A DNA stretch of 64,000 nucleotides from Onchidella celtica (taxonomy: Eukaryota > Mollusca > Gastropoda > Systellommatophora > Onchidiidae): positions 81,043,186 to 81,107,185 of the forward strand of contig OZ007567.1 in assembly GCA_963931925.1 (NCBI GenBank), in the 5' to 3' direction. The position numbers and the translations under genes are program-made. A model generated the notes under the pieces. The model saw only the letters and a list, made by a program, of their open reading frames with translations. It ran no database searches and was not told where the DNA came from. Below are positions 40,727-51,499 of the stretch, one piece after another (position 1 is the first letter of the stretch; each line of letters opens with the position of its first letter).

Positions 40727-41158
40727 ATGAATAATGAAACTGATATAACAATAATAATAATAATAATAATACTATAGTAATGACTAACACTCACGTCATA
40801 CTTCATTCGTAAATAAAAACTGCCGGGTTGATAGAAGATCGTGAGTACATTAAATCACAGGAACGAACAGTACAAAAACTGCATAAGTGATGGCAGAAAA
40901 ATTAAACCACACAGACAGAAACCGTCAGTTACCGACTTCCATCAATGCAACAGGTATAACAAATGCAGTCACACTTTGGCTCCATAGATCTCCGCTTTTT
41001 TTTTGCCCAGCATGTAAGCTGGCATAAGCTCACAATATGGTCAGGTTATAAGATAAATGATGACAGAACCCGCCGGAGTGGGTACATACAGAGGAACAGA
41101 TGGAAAACATAGGCGGGAATAAAGAAACGGACTAGCAGAATAACAGAGAAAACAAATA

Positions 41159-41440
<282 letters not shown>

Positions 41441-43261
41441 GATAGACGGGTAGACTTTCTCGAATTTAAATGTTTTGAAAGCTGTAAAGGAATTCTTTTT
41501 GTAATGCACATAATTATTACCGTGGCCATTAAAATTATATTGTATATCACACTGTTAGTAGATAAACAAGGCAAACGTAACTCTTTTCTTCGCCCTTTTC
41601 TGTGGTAAAGAAACACTGAAGTGGTACCAACATATCCCAAAGCTTTCAACTCTCCCATGTGTAACAATATCATTGTTGAACAATCACCTCTTTCATCTAC
41701 ATCCTCGGTTAAAATTAAAGCTGCAGAACAGTGACAAATACACCACCGTACCACGATTTCTCGTCTCCTTTTCCTTTACAATAAGTCTCAACCTTTCACG
41801 CTCCTTTCATAGTTTCATTTTCCAAAGATAGTAACTAAGCCAGACGGATTTAAATACGAGTGTCTTTACACCCCCCAGAAGCGATTTATTGTGATAGTGC
41901 AGAGAGCTTTTTTAAAACACTGCATTCCAAGTTAGTCACAGCCTTTATGCAGGGTAAGGTGCACAGATAAACCTAATCATATTGACGACACAGCGATTAA
42001 AGGTGCACCCTTTCAACCTGTCCCCACATTGCACAACACAGCACTAATAAAATGGAGTCAAATCTATGACGGTGTTCATGATTGCACAGATTGCTCCCGT
42101 TGCAAAGGTGTCATTCCTTATCACGACAAATCATACCGAAAAGATTTGTATATCCCCAAATATTTTCTCCCACGTTGTCAGAGTGAAATCCAGATATTCT
42201 AGCAACTTACTGTGTATCTGAAAATTCTTTTCTGCTGCAGGTAACAGCAAAAACCGAATGTCGATATTTTGGTTAAACAAAGCCCAGGTGATAAACAGAT
42301 AGCGCCACAAGTTATAAGTGGAAACACTCAATGTTCGCCCCCCGAAAAGCTCTGAGGAGGGCCAGCGGACAAGGTTGTTGACATATTCTTGGTGGTGCAC
42401 TGAATCAAGTTGGTTATAACTATGTCTTTAATGTGAGGTCTGGACTGTGAAGTGAAAGGGAGCTCGCCCACTGGAGAGACTGAAATAAGTCTGTTTCACC
42501 AGCTCGGGCGCGTCAAGACTTTCATAAGCCAGCTGTGGAATGACAGGTCTCGCCCACCGAGTCCAAACTGATGTAAAACAGACTAGACCCAGTGCTACGT
42601 CAGTATAAATTTATATCTCTCTTCTCCTCAGATAATGATCTCTTGTCTTACAGTAAATACAAACTGACAGAATGAGGGAATGCAAGTTAGTGTAAATCCG
42701 TGACTAAAATCTACGCTTCAGGATTTTTGTTTTCTTGAATTAACGAATGCACAAAAATCTCAGACATTAAGTCTGTTTCACTCTTCAGTTCCTACTGCTG
42801 TTACCTCTTTCCGCAACTTTCAGCAACAGATCTCATTCTCCAGAGAAATGCGCTGTTTAATGGCCGATGCTCCAACGTTTGTCATCTTATCTCCTGGGGC
42901 ACAAAGCAAATTCGTAACTTTATTATTTATTTACCTATTTATTATGCCCGTCATATTTTACAAACGTTGCGTAATTACTTCGACTTCCTCCTCTACCCCG
43001 GTAATACTCTTCGTCCTCTATCCCCCCCCCCCCCATAAAAAAATAAAAATATTTCTGACTAGATTTCGGTATAGAAGCTCACTGACTAAGATACTATGGC
43101 TTGTGGTCTTCCTTTGCATGTGTATGTGTCTTGGTGGTTGGGGGTGGGGGCTGATATCTAGAAATATTCTAAGGTTTGTGATCTCTTGAACTTCGACAAC
43201 TTCCTCCCCCACTCCACTCTGCACTCTGTACTGTATTGTGTAACTGGTTCTTCCGGGCTAC
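41441..43261. other. Mostly non-coding stretch before the retrotransposon
   Basis: Apart from the weak exon candidate at 42211-42399 nothing gene-like is seen. A 13-base poly(C) lies at 43022-43034. Confidence 0.5.
42211..42399 (-). CDS. Possible 189-bp phase 1-1 exon, minus strand
   Basis: A strong donor GTAAGTTGC follows base 42211 on the minus strand, and an acceptor ACTTGATTCAG precedes base 42399 with only a weak pyrimidine tract. The 189 bases are open in one frame with phase 1 at both ends, the symmetry common for extracellular modules. The peptide includes SELFGGRTLSVSTYNLWRYL and LLLPAAEKNFQI, which I cannot assign. It is on the same strand as, and upstream of, the LRR exons, so it could belong to that gene, but nothing proves this. 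Confidence 0.22.
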
Positions 43262-43266
43262 ATTAG
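43262..43266. repeat. 5-bp target site duplication of the retrotransposon, left
   Basis: ATTAG, matched by 51495-51499 directly outside the other LTR. Confidence 0.95.
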
Positions 43267-44582
43267 TGTCAGGGTTAGGACTAGAAGTGTCGTGCTGGGT
43301 CACGGCGTGTTTATTTCATGGTCTCGTTGATTTTAGCCAGTGCAAATGTCCTTGAACTATTCTCGTGGACAGTTTGTTTTTGTAACGCTTTTTCTTAGAG
43401 ATGGAAAGAAAGTGGGGCAAGATAGAATAAATGGATGGGTTAGCAGTGACGGTGCAGTTCTCGACCCCGTGATTTTGATGAATTCTAACAGGGAAGAGAA
43501 GGGGTGAATAAAAGGGAAATAGTAAATTCGTACATAAAACGTAGAGGGTTGGAGACTTTAGTAAGGGTTTTGATATGTTAATTTGACCTTGGCTGTTACT
43601 AGTGCAAGGCCGTGACCGATTTCCATGCAGAATCTATTAATACTACGAGCTGAGCTCGAAATGGATGCACCAATCAAATTTGGGCAGTTGGCTGGGGATT
43701 TGCAGATGGCCGCGCAGGATATAAGCGGAGCCATCCCTATGTTTCACTACTCCATGCAGAAATATCCTTCTGTGAAGGCAGTCGGCGTGATTCAGCCAGA
43801 GAGAATCAGAAGATTGTTATAGTCATGTCTATGACCTTGATAGACATTGGAATGAGACCATATGCTGCCCACAAATTATCTACTGCTATTATCTCCGGCT
43901 CCCTGATCTCGTATCAGGGACCAAGTGTAAGTGTTTGTCTATTGATTCGACGATGAACGTGAAGCTGACCTTAAATTCTCCAGTAGAAGTGCTACCGAAG
44001 AATGCAAGACTACAATGTATTTTAACTTGCAACTAGATCTAGCATGAATGTCTGGTATACACATTTGTAAATTGAAATTGATGTGTCTGGATGAGGCTGG
44101 GGATTGCCAGCCCATCCTAGAGTAGATCTAGATCTAACTTAACTACGTCAGTTGTATTGACGAGTTTGATCCTTTATCAGCGGTAGGCACAAATAACTGA
44201 GTTAACATTGTCGTCTGAGACATTAGAATATTATTTGTTAGATAGTAGGCAGACTATATCTGGAAGATAGATAAGTAATAATTAAATTGTGAATGAGTCA
44301 GAATGATATAATCTTTTAGGAATCTAGAGGAGACTTCTAGTGATATATTATTGAATATTCATTTGATGCTGCTGATGTTGTCCTTTTAATATGTAAGAGC
44401 TAGACGAAATTTGTTAGGGATTTTAAAGTAAATAAATTTGTGGCCCTGCAGGTCCTTGATAAAACTTATTCGAATTGTTATTAGTATATGTGGCATGGTA
44501 TGGAAGGATAATTCCTAAAAACCTCTCGATATTTTAAATGCAGTCGTAACACCAATAATTCCATATAACCCAACTCGTAACA
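43267..44582 (+). repeat. 5' LTR, 1316 bp
   Basis: It starts TGTCAGGGTT and ends CTCGTAACA (TG...CA). By eye it matches the 3' LTR at every position but 43508 (A here, G at 50420). An AATAAA lies at 44431-44436 and another at 43507-43512; the second is the one changed in the 3' LTR. No clear TATA box was picked out. Confidence 0.97.
43625..43822 (+). CDS. 65-codon open frame inside the 5' LTR
   Basis: An ATG-initiated frame of 65 codons, with a composition like a normal protein (peptide includes FGQLAGDLQMAAQDISGAI). The same frame occurs at 50537-50734 because the LTRs are duplicates, so its conservation carries no evidence of selection. I do not recognise it. It may be chance. Confidence 0.2.
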   Translation: MQNLLILRAELEMDAPIKFGQLAGDLQMAAQDISGAIPMFHYSMQKYPSVKAVGVIQPERIRRLL

Positions 44583-44583
44583 C

Positions 44584-44601
44584 TGGAGAGGGACTCTTAA
44601 A
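44584..44601 (+). promoter_or_regulatory. Candidate primer binding site
   Basis: TGGAGAGGGACTC begins two bases after the LTR end. TGG is complementary to the CCA end of a tRNA. The tRNA could not be identified by eye. Confidence 0.55.
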
Positions 44602-45963
44602 GAACTTAAATAACGCCATGCCATAGGTAAATTATTTTAAAATCTATTGTATTTTTATTCCATTATTTAATATTGTACTGTTGTAACATTGTGTTTTCAG
44701 GTCCTTTTTATTATAGATTTTAGGCAATTTGTATTAATTTAACATTTTGTTTCAATTTCATATGGTGAACTCAACATCCCATTGACCCGACGACACCGGC
44801 GAGGGACACCTTTCACCGTACAGATCTACCTGAGACAGAAACGCATTTTTTGGGCTTGGAGCTATGGTTTGAGGATATTTACCATCTGAATTCCTCAAAA
44901 ACAAAGTTAAGTGAACCATCTATTAACAGTCTTGAGGAGGGCGACGTACTTTCCGCTCTGTGTGTTTCCAGGCTATTTTACCATTTACTATATGTTTAGT
45001 TTAAGAGCGGGAGGTTGGTTGGGGTCATAGTTTAGCATATCTTCTTTGCCATTTCGAAGGATATTGGAGTGCCTTGGTGGCTATTGATAACTCGGGGGGA
45101 TTTGCTTCACTGTGAATAGTTCTTTTAGGGATCCATTATTCGTATAGATTGTGGCGTTTCTTTTCCTTCCTTACATTTTTTAGGAAGATGTCTCTCCTGT
45201 CTTCTTCTTAAACTTTCTGTAATATAAGTTAGGACTTGTAGGGTCTGTTATCGTTCGTATTACTTGTCAGTATAGCGTCTTGTTAATTGTATTTCTTTTT
45301 GCTTCCTTATAAACTTTAAACTACTATACTAACATTGTTATGTTTACAATATATGCCTGAGGTGTTTCACGTGCTAAAACCACGTTGAATTGTAATCTGG
45401 TATTGACATATGAGAGAGAGAGAGATATAATAAATTTTTGTTCACGTGCTAATTTCACGTTGAATATAGAGAGAATAATTTTGCAGTGGCAACAGAATAC
45501 ACTGCGTGTGCGCGTTTTAAGAAGAGAGAAATATTTCAAATTTGTCGCGTTGAGAGAGAGATATAATTTTGATTCGTCGCATTGAGAGAGCGATTCATTT
45601 TTCACAGTGATAACAGAGGACACTGGTTCGTCGCGTTGAGAGAGACATAAATTTTTGAGAGTGATCACTCAAGACACTAATTTATCGCATTAAAGGCGAT
45701 ATATATATTTTATTGCAGTGGGAGCAACGGATAGACGGCACTGCTTTACTAGAATTCATATTCAGAGAGAGAAAGATAAAGTTTTTGCAGTGGAAGACAC
45801 ACTGCCTGCAATTTACAGAGAGAGATAGAACGTTCTTTTCGCGAAGCAGTGCTAACGTAAGACACTGAATTAATATTAACAGAGAATAACTGTTATAAAT
45901 AATATAATTGATACCGCGATATACAGTAGGTAAATACTTACTAATTACAGACTTTAACATATC
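44602..45963 (+). other. Long untranslated leader with repeated hairpins
   Basis: About 1.4 kb between the primer site and the gag start with no substantial frame. Its distal 500 bases contain a tandem series of AGAGAGA tracts alternating with CAGTG...CACTG stem motifs (see the separate entry). Such a leader probably carries packaging or dimerisation signals and may affect translation. Confidence 0.6.
45483..45867 (+). repeat. Serial CAGTG/CACTG hairpins in the retrotransposon leader
   Basis: Paired stem motifs occur at 45483-45488/45500-45505, 45605-45609/45621-45625, 45715-45720/45739-45744, 45787-45792/45800-45805 and 45846-45851/45863-45867. Three use a full GCAGTG/CACTGC stem. A perfect 12-base palindrome GAGTGATCACTC (45659-45670) takes the same position in another unit. 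Units recur about every 60-70 bases and are separated by AGAGAGA(T)ATAA-type spacers. The stems are kept while loops and spacers vary, which suggests RNA structure; function is inference. Confidence 0.65.
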
Positions 45964-48900
45964 ATGGCCGAGTTTCTTAAATACATTGAATCTGCCAAAG
46001 TTCTGGGTATACCAGAAGAAGAACGCGCCTCGTGGTGCGAACGACAATTACAACAAGACCGAGATCGTGAGGATCGAAAAGAAGCAAGAGAAAGAGAAAG
46101 AGAAAAAGAAGTAGAGAGAGAAAAGGAAAGAGAAAGAGAAAGAGAAAAAGAAGAAAGAGAAAGAGAAAAAGAAAGAGAGAGAGAAAAGGAAAGGCAGCAT
46201 GAACTCGCAATAAAGAAGTTAGAGCGAGAATCGCTTGTGACCCCCACTACTGCCACCAATACTTATGCTACCAAACCAAAGCTGCCGACGTTTAATGAAA
46301 AACTCGACCGGATCGACGCATATTTACATCGGTTCGAGCTACACGCTAAATGCGTCGGATGGCAGCAGGCGATGTACAGTTCATGCCTGTCTAATTTACT
46401 AACAGGTAAGGCTCTAGAAGTATTTCATAGCCTCAAAGTAGAGGATGCCAACGACTATGACAAGCTTAAAACAGCACTGCTTAAGCGATTCCAGCATACC
46501 GAGGATGGCTTTCATCAGAGATTTCGCTCATGTAAACCTGAGCCATCTGAAAATTTCTCAACTTATGTGAATCGGCTGAAACATTACTTAGATCGCTGGA
46601 TCGAGCTCGCGAACGTGACTACCGGAAATTATTCCCAACTTTATGATTTGGTCTTAAAAGACCAAATCTATACGGCATGTCATTCCGATTTGGTTGCCCA
46701 CCTTAAAGAGAGATCACCGACATCCTCCGAAGAAATCACATCGTGCGCGGAACGTTATGCGTCCGCCCACCCAAATCGTCCTTTGGCAAAGCCTTCAACT
46801 ACAGCACCGTGTTATGCCAACGTGGGCAAAGGAGCGCCAACCGGACACGATCGTTCAAGGCCGACTCGTCGTCAGGCCCCAAATCCGCGCTCTCAATCAG
46901 AGCCACCTTTTTTTAGACAGAGGGATTTCCCGAATCGAAGTAATGTATCCCCGCGTCGAGGATACCAGACTTACTCTTTTTACGAGCCTCGCCCATATTA
47001 TCGTGGCAACTATCCAGGCCAACAATATAACCGGCCTCAGGGACCGCCGCGACGAGTGCATTTTGATAATAATCATGATTATGATAGACCGCAGAGTCTT
47101 CCTTATCGTGGAAACGATCCTAATCGTATTATGTGTTTTAGGTGTAATAGGGTAGGTCACATACAAAAATTTTGTAACGTGAAAATGGAATCAACAAATG
47201 CCTGCTCGGTTAAATCTACACCTTATGAGACTGACGGTCATTCTGAACCTTCATCGCAATCAAAGGCTACTCCAGTCATGTCCGCCCTACATGAACTGGG
47301 TGAATTAACATTTTACCAGGGCCGCGTGAACGCCATTCGCGCTTCTGTTCTACGTGACTCCGGATGCACGACTATCGGCGTTCGACAGTCACTAGTCCGT
47401 CCAACACAATTTTTGGACAAGGATGTAACTTGTATTACTTTTGGCGGATCTGTAGAGCGATTCCGTCTTGCAGAAGTTTATATTGATACACCTTTTCTCA
47501 CAGGTATTGTTACCGCATGTGTACTGCCTAATCCGGTGGCTGATATAATCATAGGGAATGTACCTCAAGTAAATAAGTTTCCTATCGGTAACTTGGAAAT
47601 TTGGACTGAGGATGAGAGTGTTGCTTGTGCGACAACACGCCTACAATCGAGTCGACGAGCAGACAGTCCATTGAGTAATCCTACTATTGAAGTGAACATA
47701 ACGTCTAGTGCATTTCATGATGAGCAACATTCAGATCCCACATTGAAACATTTGTTTGCTAAGGTTGATCCTACCGCGCTGGATACCTCTAAGTTTCTTA
47801 TTAAGGATGACTTATTATATCGTAATTTTCGGAGTAAGCGAGAGGCCGTTATGCAGCTTGTAGTACCGAGATCTTTTCGTCGCGACATTATTCGTCTCGC
47901 GCATGACACTTCCTTGGCGGGTCACCAAGGAAAGGCCAGAACTAAGTCTCGAATACTATCGCAATTTTTTTGGCCCAGTATTTACGCAGATGTAAACCGG
48001 TTCGTATCAACATGTGACGTATGTCAGAGACGTACTCCTAAAGGAAGAGCATCGCGGGCTCCTCTGCAGGAGATGCCTATGGTCTCCAGACCATTTGAGC
48101 GCGTTGCCGTAGATATAGTTGGGCCCCTACACAAGTCAGACAGAGGACATCGTTTTATACTTTCTGTCATTGACTACGCAACCCGTTGGCCAGAGGCCAT
48201 TCCGCTAAAAGACATTTCAGCCGATCATGTGGCTGAGGCCCTTATTACCATTTTTTCGCGTCTTGGGTTTCCGGTTGAAATTCTATCGGACAGAGGTCCA
48301 CAGTTTACCTCTGAGCTTTTTAAGAAAGTCTTGGAATTGGTCGGGATTAAACAAAGATTGACATCTCCATACCACCCACAGTCTAATGGCTGCTGTGAAC
48401 GGTGGAATGCTACCATGAAAACTATGCTTGCGCGAGTTTCCGCCGACAAGCCGAGTGATTGGGATCGACAACTCCCCGCTATTCTTTTTGCATACCGAGA
48501 ACTACCGAACGCATCGACGGGTTTTTCCCCCTTCGAATTATTGTATGGTCGTAAGCCGCGTGGTCCAATGGCCATACTCCATGATTTATTCGCCGGATCA
48601 GACACCGACGACAACGATACGCGGTCTGCATATCAATACGTTGTAGACTTGCGGCATCGAATTCTTAACGCATGTCAGCTCGCACAAAAATCTTCAGCTG
48701 CGCATGCTAGTCTTTATGAAACCAATTGGTCGGGCCACCTCGCAGCCCTACGACAAGTTTTTATTGCTCTTCGTCGAGCTGGCCTTACGGCGAAACCCAG
48801 TAAGGTGTTTTTAGGATATAATGAAATTAATTTTCTGGGCCATACAATTGCCCACGGCGTTCAGACTCCTGATGACAAGAAGATAACTACCATCTTAAAG

Positions 48901-49497
48901 CTCCAACCCCCTCGAACTAAGAAAGAAGTTCGTAGTTTATTGGGCTTTCTTAACTATTATAGGAAATTCATTCCAAATTTTTCTTCGCTTACAGCTCCGT
49001 TGTCGGACCTCACAAGAAAGAATTTTGCTAATAAAGTGAAATGGACAACCGAATGTGCTGATACACTTCGTACCGTTCAACAACTGTTTTCCACTTCCCC
49101 CATTCTCATACTGCCAGATATAAACCAAATATTTATTGTCCGCACTGATGCGTCGGACAAGGGATTGGGAGCTGTGTTATTACAGGAACGAGACGATACC
49201 TTGCGGCCATGTCTATACGCCAGCCGCAAGTTGCTAGATAGGGAATGCCGCTATGCAATTATCGAGCGAGAGTGCCTCGCTATCATTTTTGCTGTAAACG
49301 CATTTTCGCGATATCTACTCATGTCCGAGTTTATAATTGAAACGGACCATCGTCCGTTGTTATTCTTGAAGGCTAACAGGGCTAAAAATGCTCGATTAAC
49401 GAGGTGGAGTCTTGCACTCCAGGAATACCGGTTTGTTATCCGGGCTATCCCTGGCGGTGACAATTCCCAAGCTGATATTTTGTCACGTCTAATTTAG
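45964..49497 (+). CDS. gag-pol: Fused Gag-Pol polyprotein, 1177 aa, RT catalytic part missing
   Basis: Residues 31-90 are a charged Arg/Glu/Lys coiled coil, and about 105-275 the retrotransposon Gag domain. A CX2CX4HX4C zinc knuckle (C391, C394, H399, C404) is the nucleic-acid binding part. The aspartic protease shows DSG at 465-467 and DIIIGN at 527-532. Integrase has the H647/H654/C684/C687 zinc site and the D717, D776, E812 triad with the usual 35 residues between the last two. After about residue 918 the sequence jumps to NWSGHLAALRQVF, the segment just after the YxDD box of RT. The RT thumb follows, then RNase H with D1062, E1103, D1128 and D1171. RT fingers, palm and YxDD, and the integrase tail, are absent. 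There is no frameshift between gag and pol. The start ATG sits in ATCATGG. Confidence 0.93.
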   Translation: MAEFLKYIESAKVLGIPEEERASWCERQLQQDRDREDRKEAREREREKEVEREKEREREREKEEREREKEREREKERQHELAIKKLERESLVTPTTATNTYATKPKLPTFNEKLDRIDAYLHRFELHAKCVGWQQAMYSSCLSNLLTGKALEVFHSLKVEDANDYDKLKTALLKRFQHTEDGFHQRFRSCKPEPSENFSTYVNRLKHYLDRWIELANVTTGNYSQLYDLVLKDQIYTACHSDLVAHLKERSPTSSEEITSCAERYASAHPNRPLAKPSTTAPCYANVGKGAPTGHDRSRPTRRQAPNPRSQSEPPFFRQRDFPNRSNVSPRRGYQTYSFYEPRPYYRGNYPGQQYNRPQGPPRRVHFDNNHDYDRPQSLPYRGNDPNRIMCFRCNRVGHIQKFCNVKMESTNACSVKSTPYETDGHSEPSSQSKATPVMSALHELGELTFYQGRVNAIRASVLRDSGCTTIGVRQSLVRPTQFLDKDVTCITFGGSVERFRLAEVYIDTPFLTGIVTACVLPNPVADIIIGNVPQVNKFPIGNLEIWTEDESVACATTRLQSSRRADSPLSNPTIEVNITSSAFHDEQHSDPTLKHLFAKVDPTALDTSKFLIKDDLLYRNFRSKREAVMQLVVPRSFRRDIIRLAHDTSLAGHQGKARTKSRILSQFFWPSIYADVNRFVSTCDVCQRRTPKGRASRAPLQEMPMVSRPFERVAVDIVGPLHKSDRGHRFILSVIDYATRWPEAIPLKDISADHVAEALITIFSRLGFPVEILSDRGPQFTSELFKKVLELVGIKQRLTSPYHPQSNGCCERWNATMKTMLARVSADKPSDWDRQLPAILFAYRELPNASTGFSPFELLYGRKPRGPMAILHDLFAGSDTDDNDTRSAYQYVVDLRHRILNACQLAQKSSAAHASLYETNWSGHLAALRQVFIALRRAGLTAKPSKVFLGYNEINFLGHTIAHGVQTPDDKKITTILKLQPPRTKKEVRSLLGFLNYYRKFIPNFSSLTAPLSDLTRKNFANKVKWTTECADTLRTVQQLFSTSPILILPDINQIFIVRTDASDKGLGAVLLQERDDTLRPCLYASRKLLDRECRYAIIERECLAIIFAVNAFSRYLLMSEFIIETDHRPLLFLKANRAKNARLTRWSLALQEYRFVIRAIPGGDNSQADILSRLI

Positions 49498-50167
49498 TTT
49501 CCTATTAGAGAGTGTTGTGTCTTGTATTGGGGTTGGATAGTGCTTGTCCCCCTCAATTCTAGACGGTGGATGGATTCACATTTATCTTGTTCATTACTTT
49601 ATGAACCAGTTTTACAATCTTTTTTTTGTGAATATCCTCTTTCCACCAGCGTCATTCCGGACTGTGACCTGAACTTCTGACAAACCTGACGCCCTTGTCA
49701 GCGGGTCAATGAGATGGAGACATGGCAAACCAAGCTACCAGAGCTACTGCTGCCATTGGATACCACAGTATTTTAATTAACAATATATTGTGTGTGAATG
49801 TGTATATAAGCAGCAATTATGTGTGTTGACTAGATAATTATGAGCCTATTCCTTCAGTAAGGCTTCATTGTTTGATAATAGTTATACTTTAATTCAACAG
49901 TATACAGTGATATACTCATTCTTATTATAGATGTTCCTGAGAATTTTGATTGTGTGCAGTAAGAATGTTTCGATAGAATAGATTCTATAGAACGTGACAT
50001 CAATAATTGTATGCGTTTTGTCCATCCAATATGCACGTTCTTAGTTAGATTTTTTTTTTGGTCTCAAGCTTAAGGCTCGTTTTTCTACAGTAGTACTTAA
50101 GCCCCTACCACAATAACTTTGGGATTTCTTGGATCCTATCGTGTAAATTTTTATTAAAATTTTCACT
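49498..50167 (+). other. 3' untranslated region of the retrotransposon
   Basis: About 670 bases between the gag-pol stop and the polypurine tract. No envelope-like frame is present. Confidence 0.7.
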
Positions 50168-50178
50168 GGGGTGGGGGA
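50168..50178 (+). promoter_or_regulatory. Polypurine tract
   Basis: GGGGTGGGGGA lies directly against the 3' LTR, where plus-strand DNA synthesis would be primed. One T interrupts it. Confidence 0.8.
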
Positions 50179-51494
50179 TGTCAGGGTTAGGACTAGAAGT
50201 GTCGTGCTGGGTCACGGCGTGTTTATTTCATGGTCTCGTTGATTTTAGCCAGTGCAAATGTCCTTGAACTATTCTCGTGGACAGTTTGTTTTTGTAACGC
50301 TTTTTCTTAGAGATGGAAAGAAAGTGGGGCAAGATAGAATAAATGGATGGGTTAGCAGTGACGGTGCAGTTCTCGACCCCGTGATTTTGATGAATTCTAA
50401 CAGGGAAGAGAAGGGGTGAGTAAAAGGGAAATAGTAAATTCGTACATAAAACGTAGAGGGTTGGAGACTTTAGTAAGGGTTTTGATATGTTAATTTGACC
50501 TTGGCTGTTACTAGTGCAAGGCCGTGACCGATTTCCATGCAGAATCTATTAATACTACGAGCTGAGCTCGAAATGGATGCACCAATCAAATTTGGGCAGT
50601 TGGCTGGGGATTTGCAGATGGCCGCGCAGGATATAAGCGGAGCCATCCCTATGTTTCACTACTCCATGCAGAAATATCCTTCTGTGAAGGCAGTCGGCGT
50701 GATTCAGCCAGAGAGAATCAGAAGATTGTTATAGTCATGTCTATGACCTTGATAGACATTGGAATGAGACCATATGCTGCCCACAAATTATCTACTGCTA
50801 TTATCTCCGGCTCCCTGATCTCGTATCAGGGACCAAGTGTAAGTGTTTGTCTATTGATTCGACGATGAACGTGAAGCTGACCTTAAATTCTCCAGTAGAA
50901 GTGCTACCGAAGAATGCAAGACTACAATGTATTTTAACTTGCAACTAGATCTAGCATGAATGTCTGGTATACACATTTGTAAATTGAAATTGATGTGTCT
51001 GGATGAGGCTGGGGATTGCCAGCCCATCCTAGAGTAGATCTAGATCTAACTTAACTACGTCAGTTGTATTGACGAGTTTGATCCTTTATCAGCGGTAGGC
51101 ACAAATAACTGAGTTAACATTGTCGTCTGAGACATTAGAATATTATTTGTTAGATAGTAGGCAGACTATATCTGGAAGATAGATAAGTAATAATTAAATT
51201 GTGAATGAGTCAGAATGATATAATCTTTTAGGAATCTAGAGGAGACTTCTAGTGATATATTATTGAATATTCATTTGATGCTGCTGATGTTGTCCTTTTA
51301 ATATGTAAGAGCTAGACGAAATTTGTTAGGGATTTTAAAGTAAATAAATTTGTGGCCCTGCAGGTCCTTGATAAAACTTATTCGAATTGTTATTAGTATA
51401 TGTGGCATGGTATGGAAGGATAATTCCTAAAAACCTCTCGATATTTTAAATGCAGTCGTAACACCAATAATTCCATATAACCCAACTCGTAACA
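50179..51494 (+). repeat. 3' LTR, 1316 bp
   Basis: Same length and, by eye, the same sequence as the 5' LTR except G at 50420. AATAAA at 51343-51348 is the likely poly(A) signal. The 65-codon frame recurs at 50537-50734. Confidence 0.97.
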
Positions 51495-51499
51495 ATTAG
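51495..51499. repeat. 5-bp target site duplication of the retrotransposon, right
   Basis: ATTAG, identical to 43262-43266. Confidence 0.95.

Larger units (their letters stand above)
43267..51494 (+). mobile_element. Full-size Ty3/gypsy LTR retrotransposon (Gmr1-like order), RT-deleted
   Basis: The element is 8228 bp: identical-length LTRs, primer site, long leader, one fused gag-pol frame, 3' untranslated region and polypurine tract. The target duplication is ATTAG. Domain order is Gag, protease, integrase, RT remnant, RNase H. The sequence of the integrase and RNase H domains belongs to Ty3/gypsy, but integrase lies before RT as in Ty1/copia. This combination is known from Gmr1-like elements. 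The two LTRs differ at a single base, so insertion is very recent. Since the RT catalytic region is absent, this copy cannot make its own working RT. Confidence 0.93.

Noticed and set aside
45954..46259. Minus-strand frames rich in Ser, Leu and Phe opposite the gag coiled coil
   Set aside because: They are complements of the Arg/Glu/Lys purine-rich coding repeat.
46694..47155. 153-codon plus-strand frame overlapping gag
   Set aside because: It is an alternate frame of the gag region with no recognisable domain. The gag-pol frame explains the sequence fully, including the zinc knuckle.
49498..50167. Envelope gene downstream of pol
   Set aside because: No frame of adequate length is present between the gag-pol stop and the polypurine tract.
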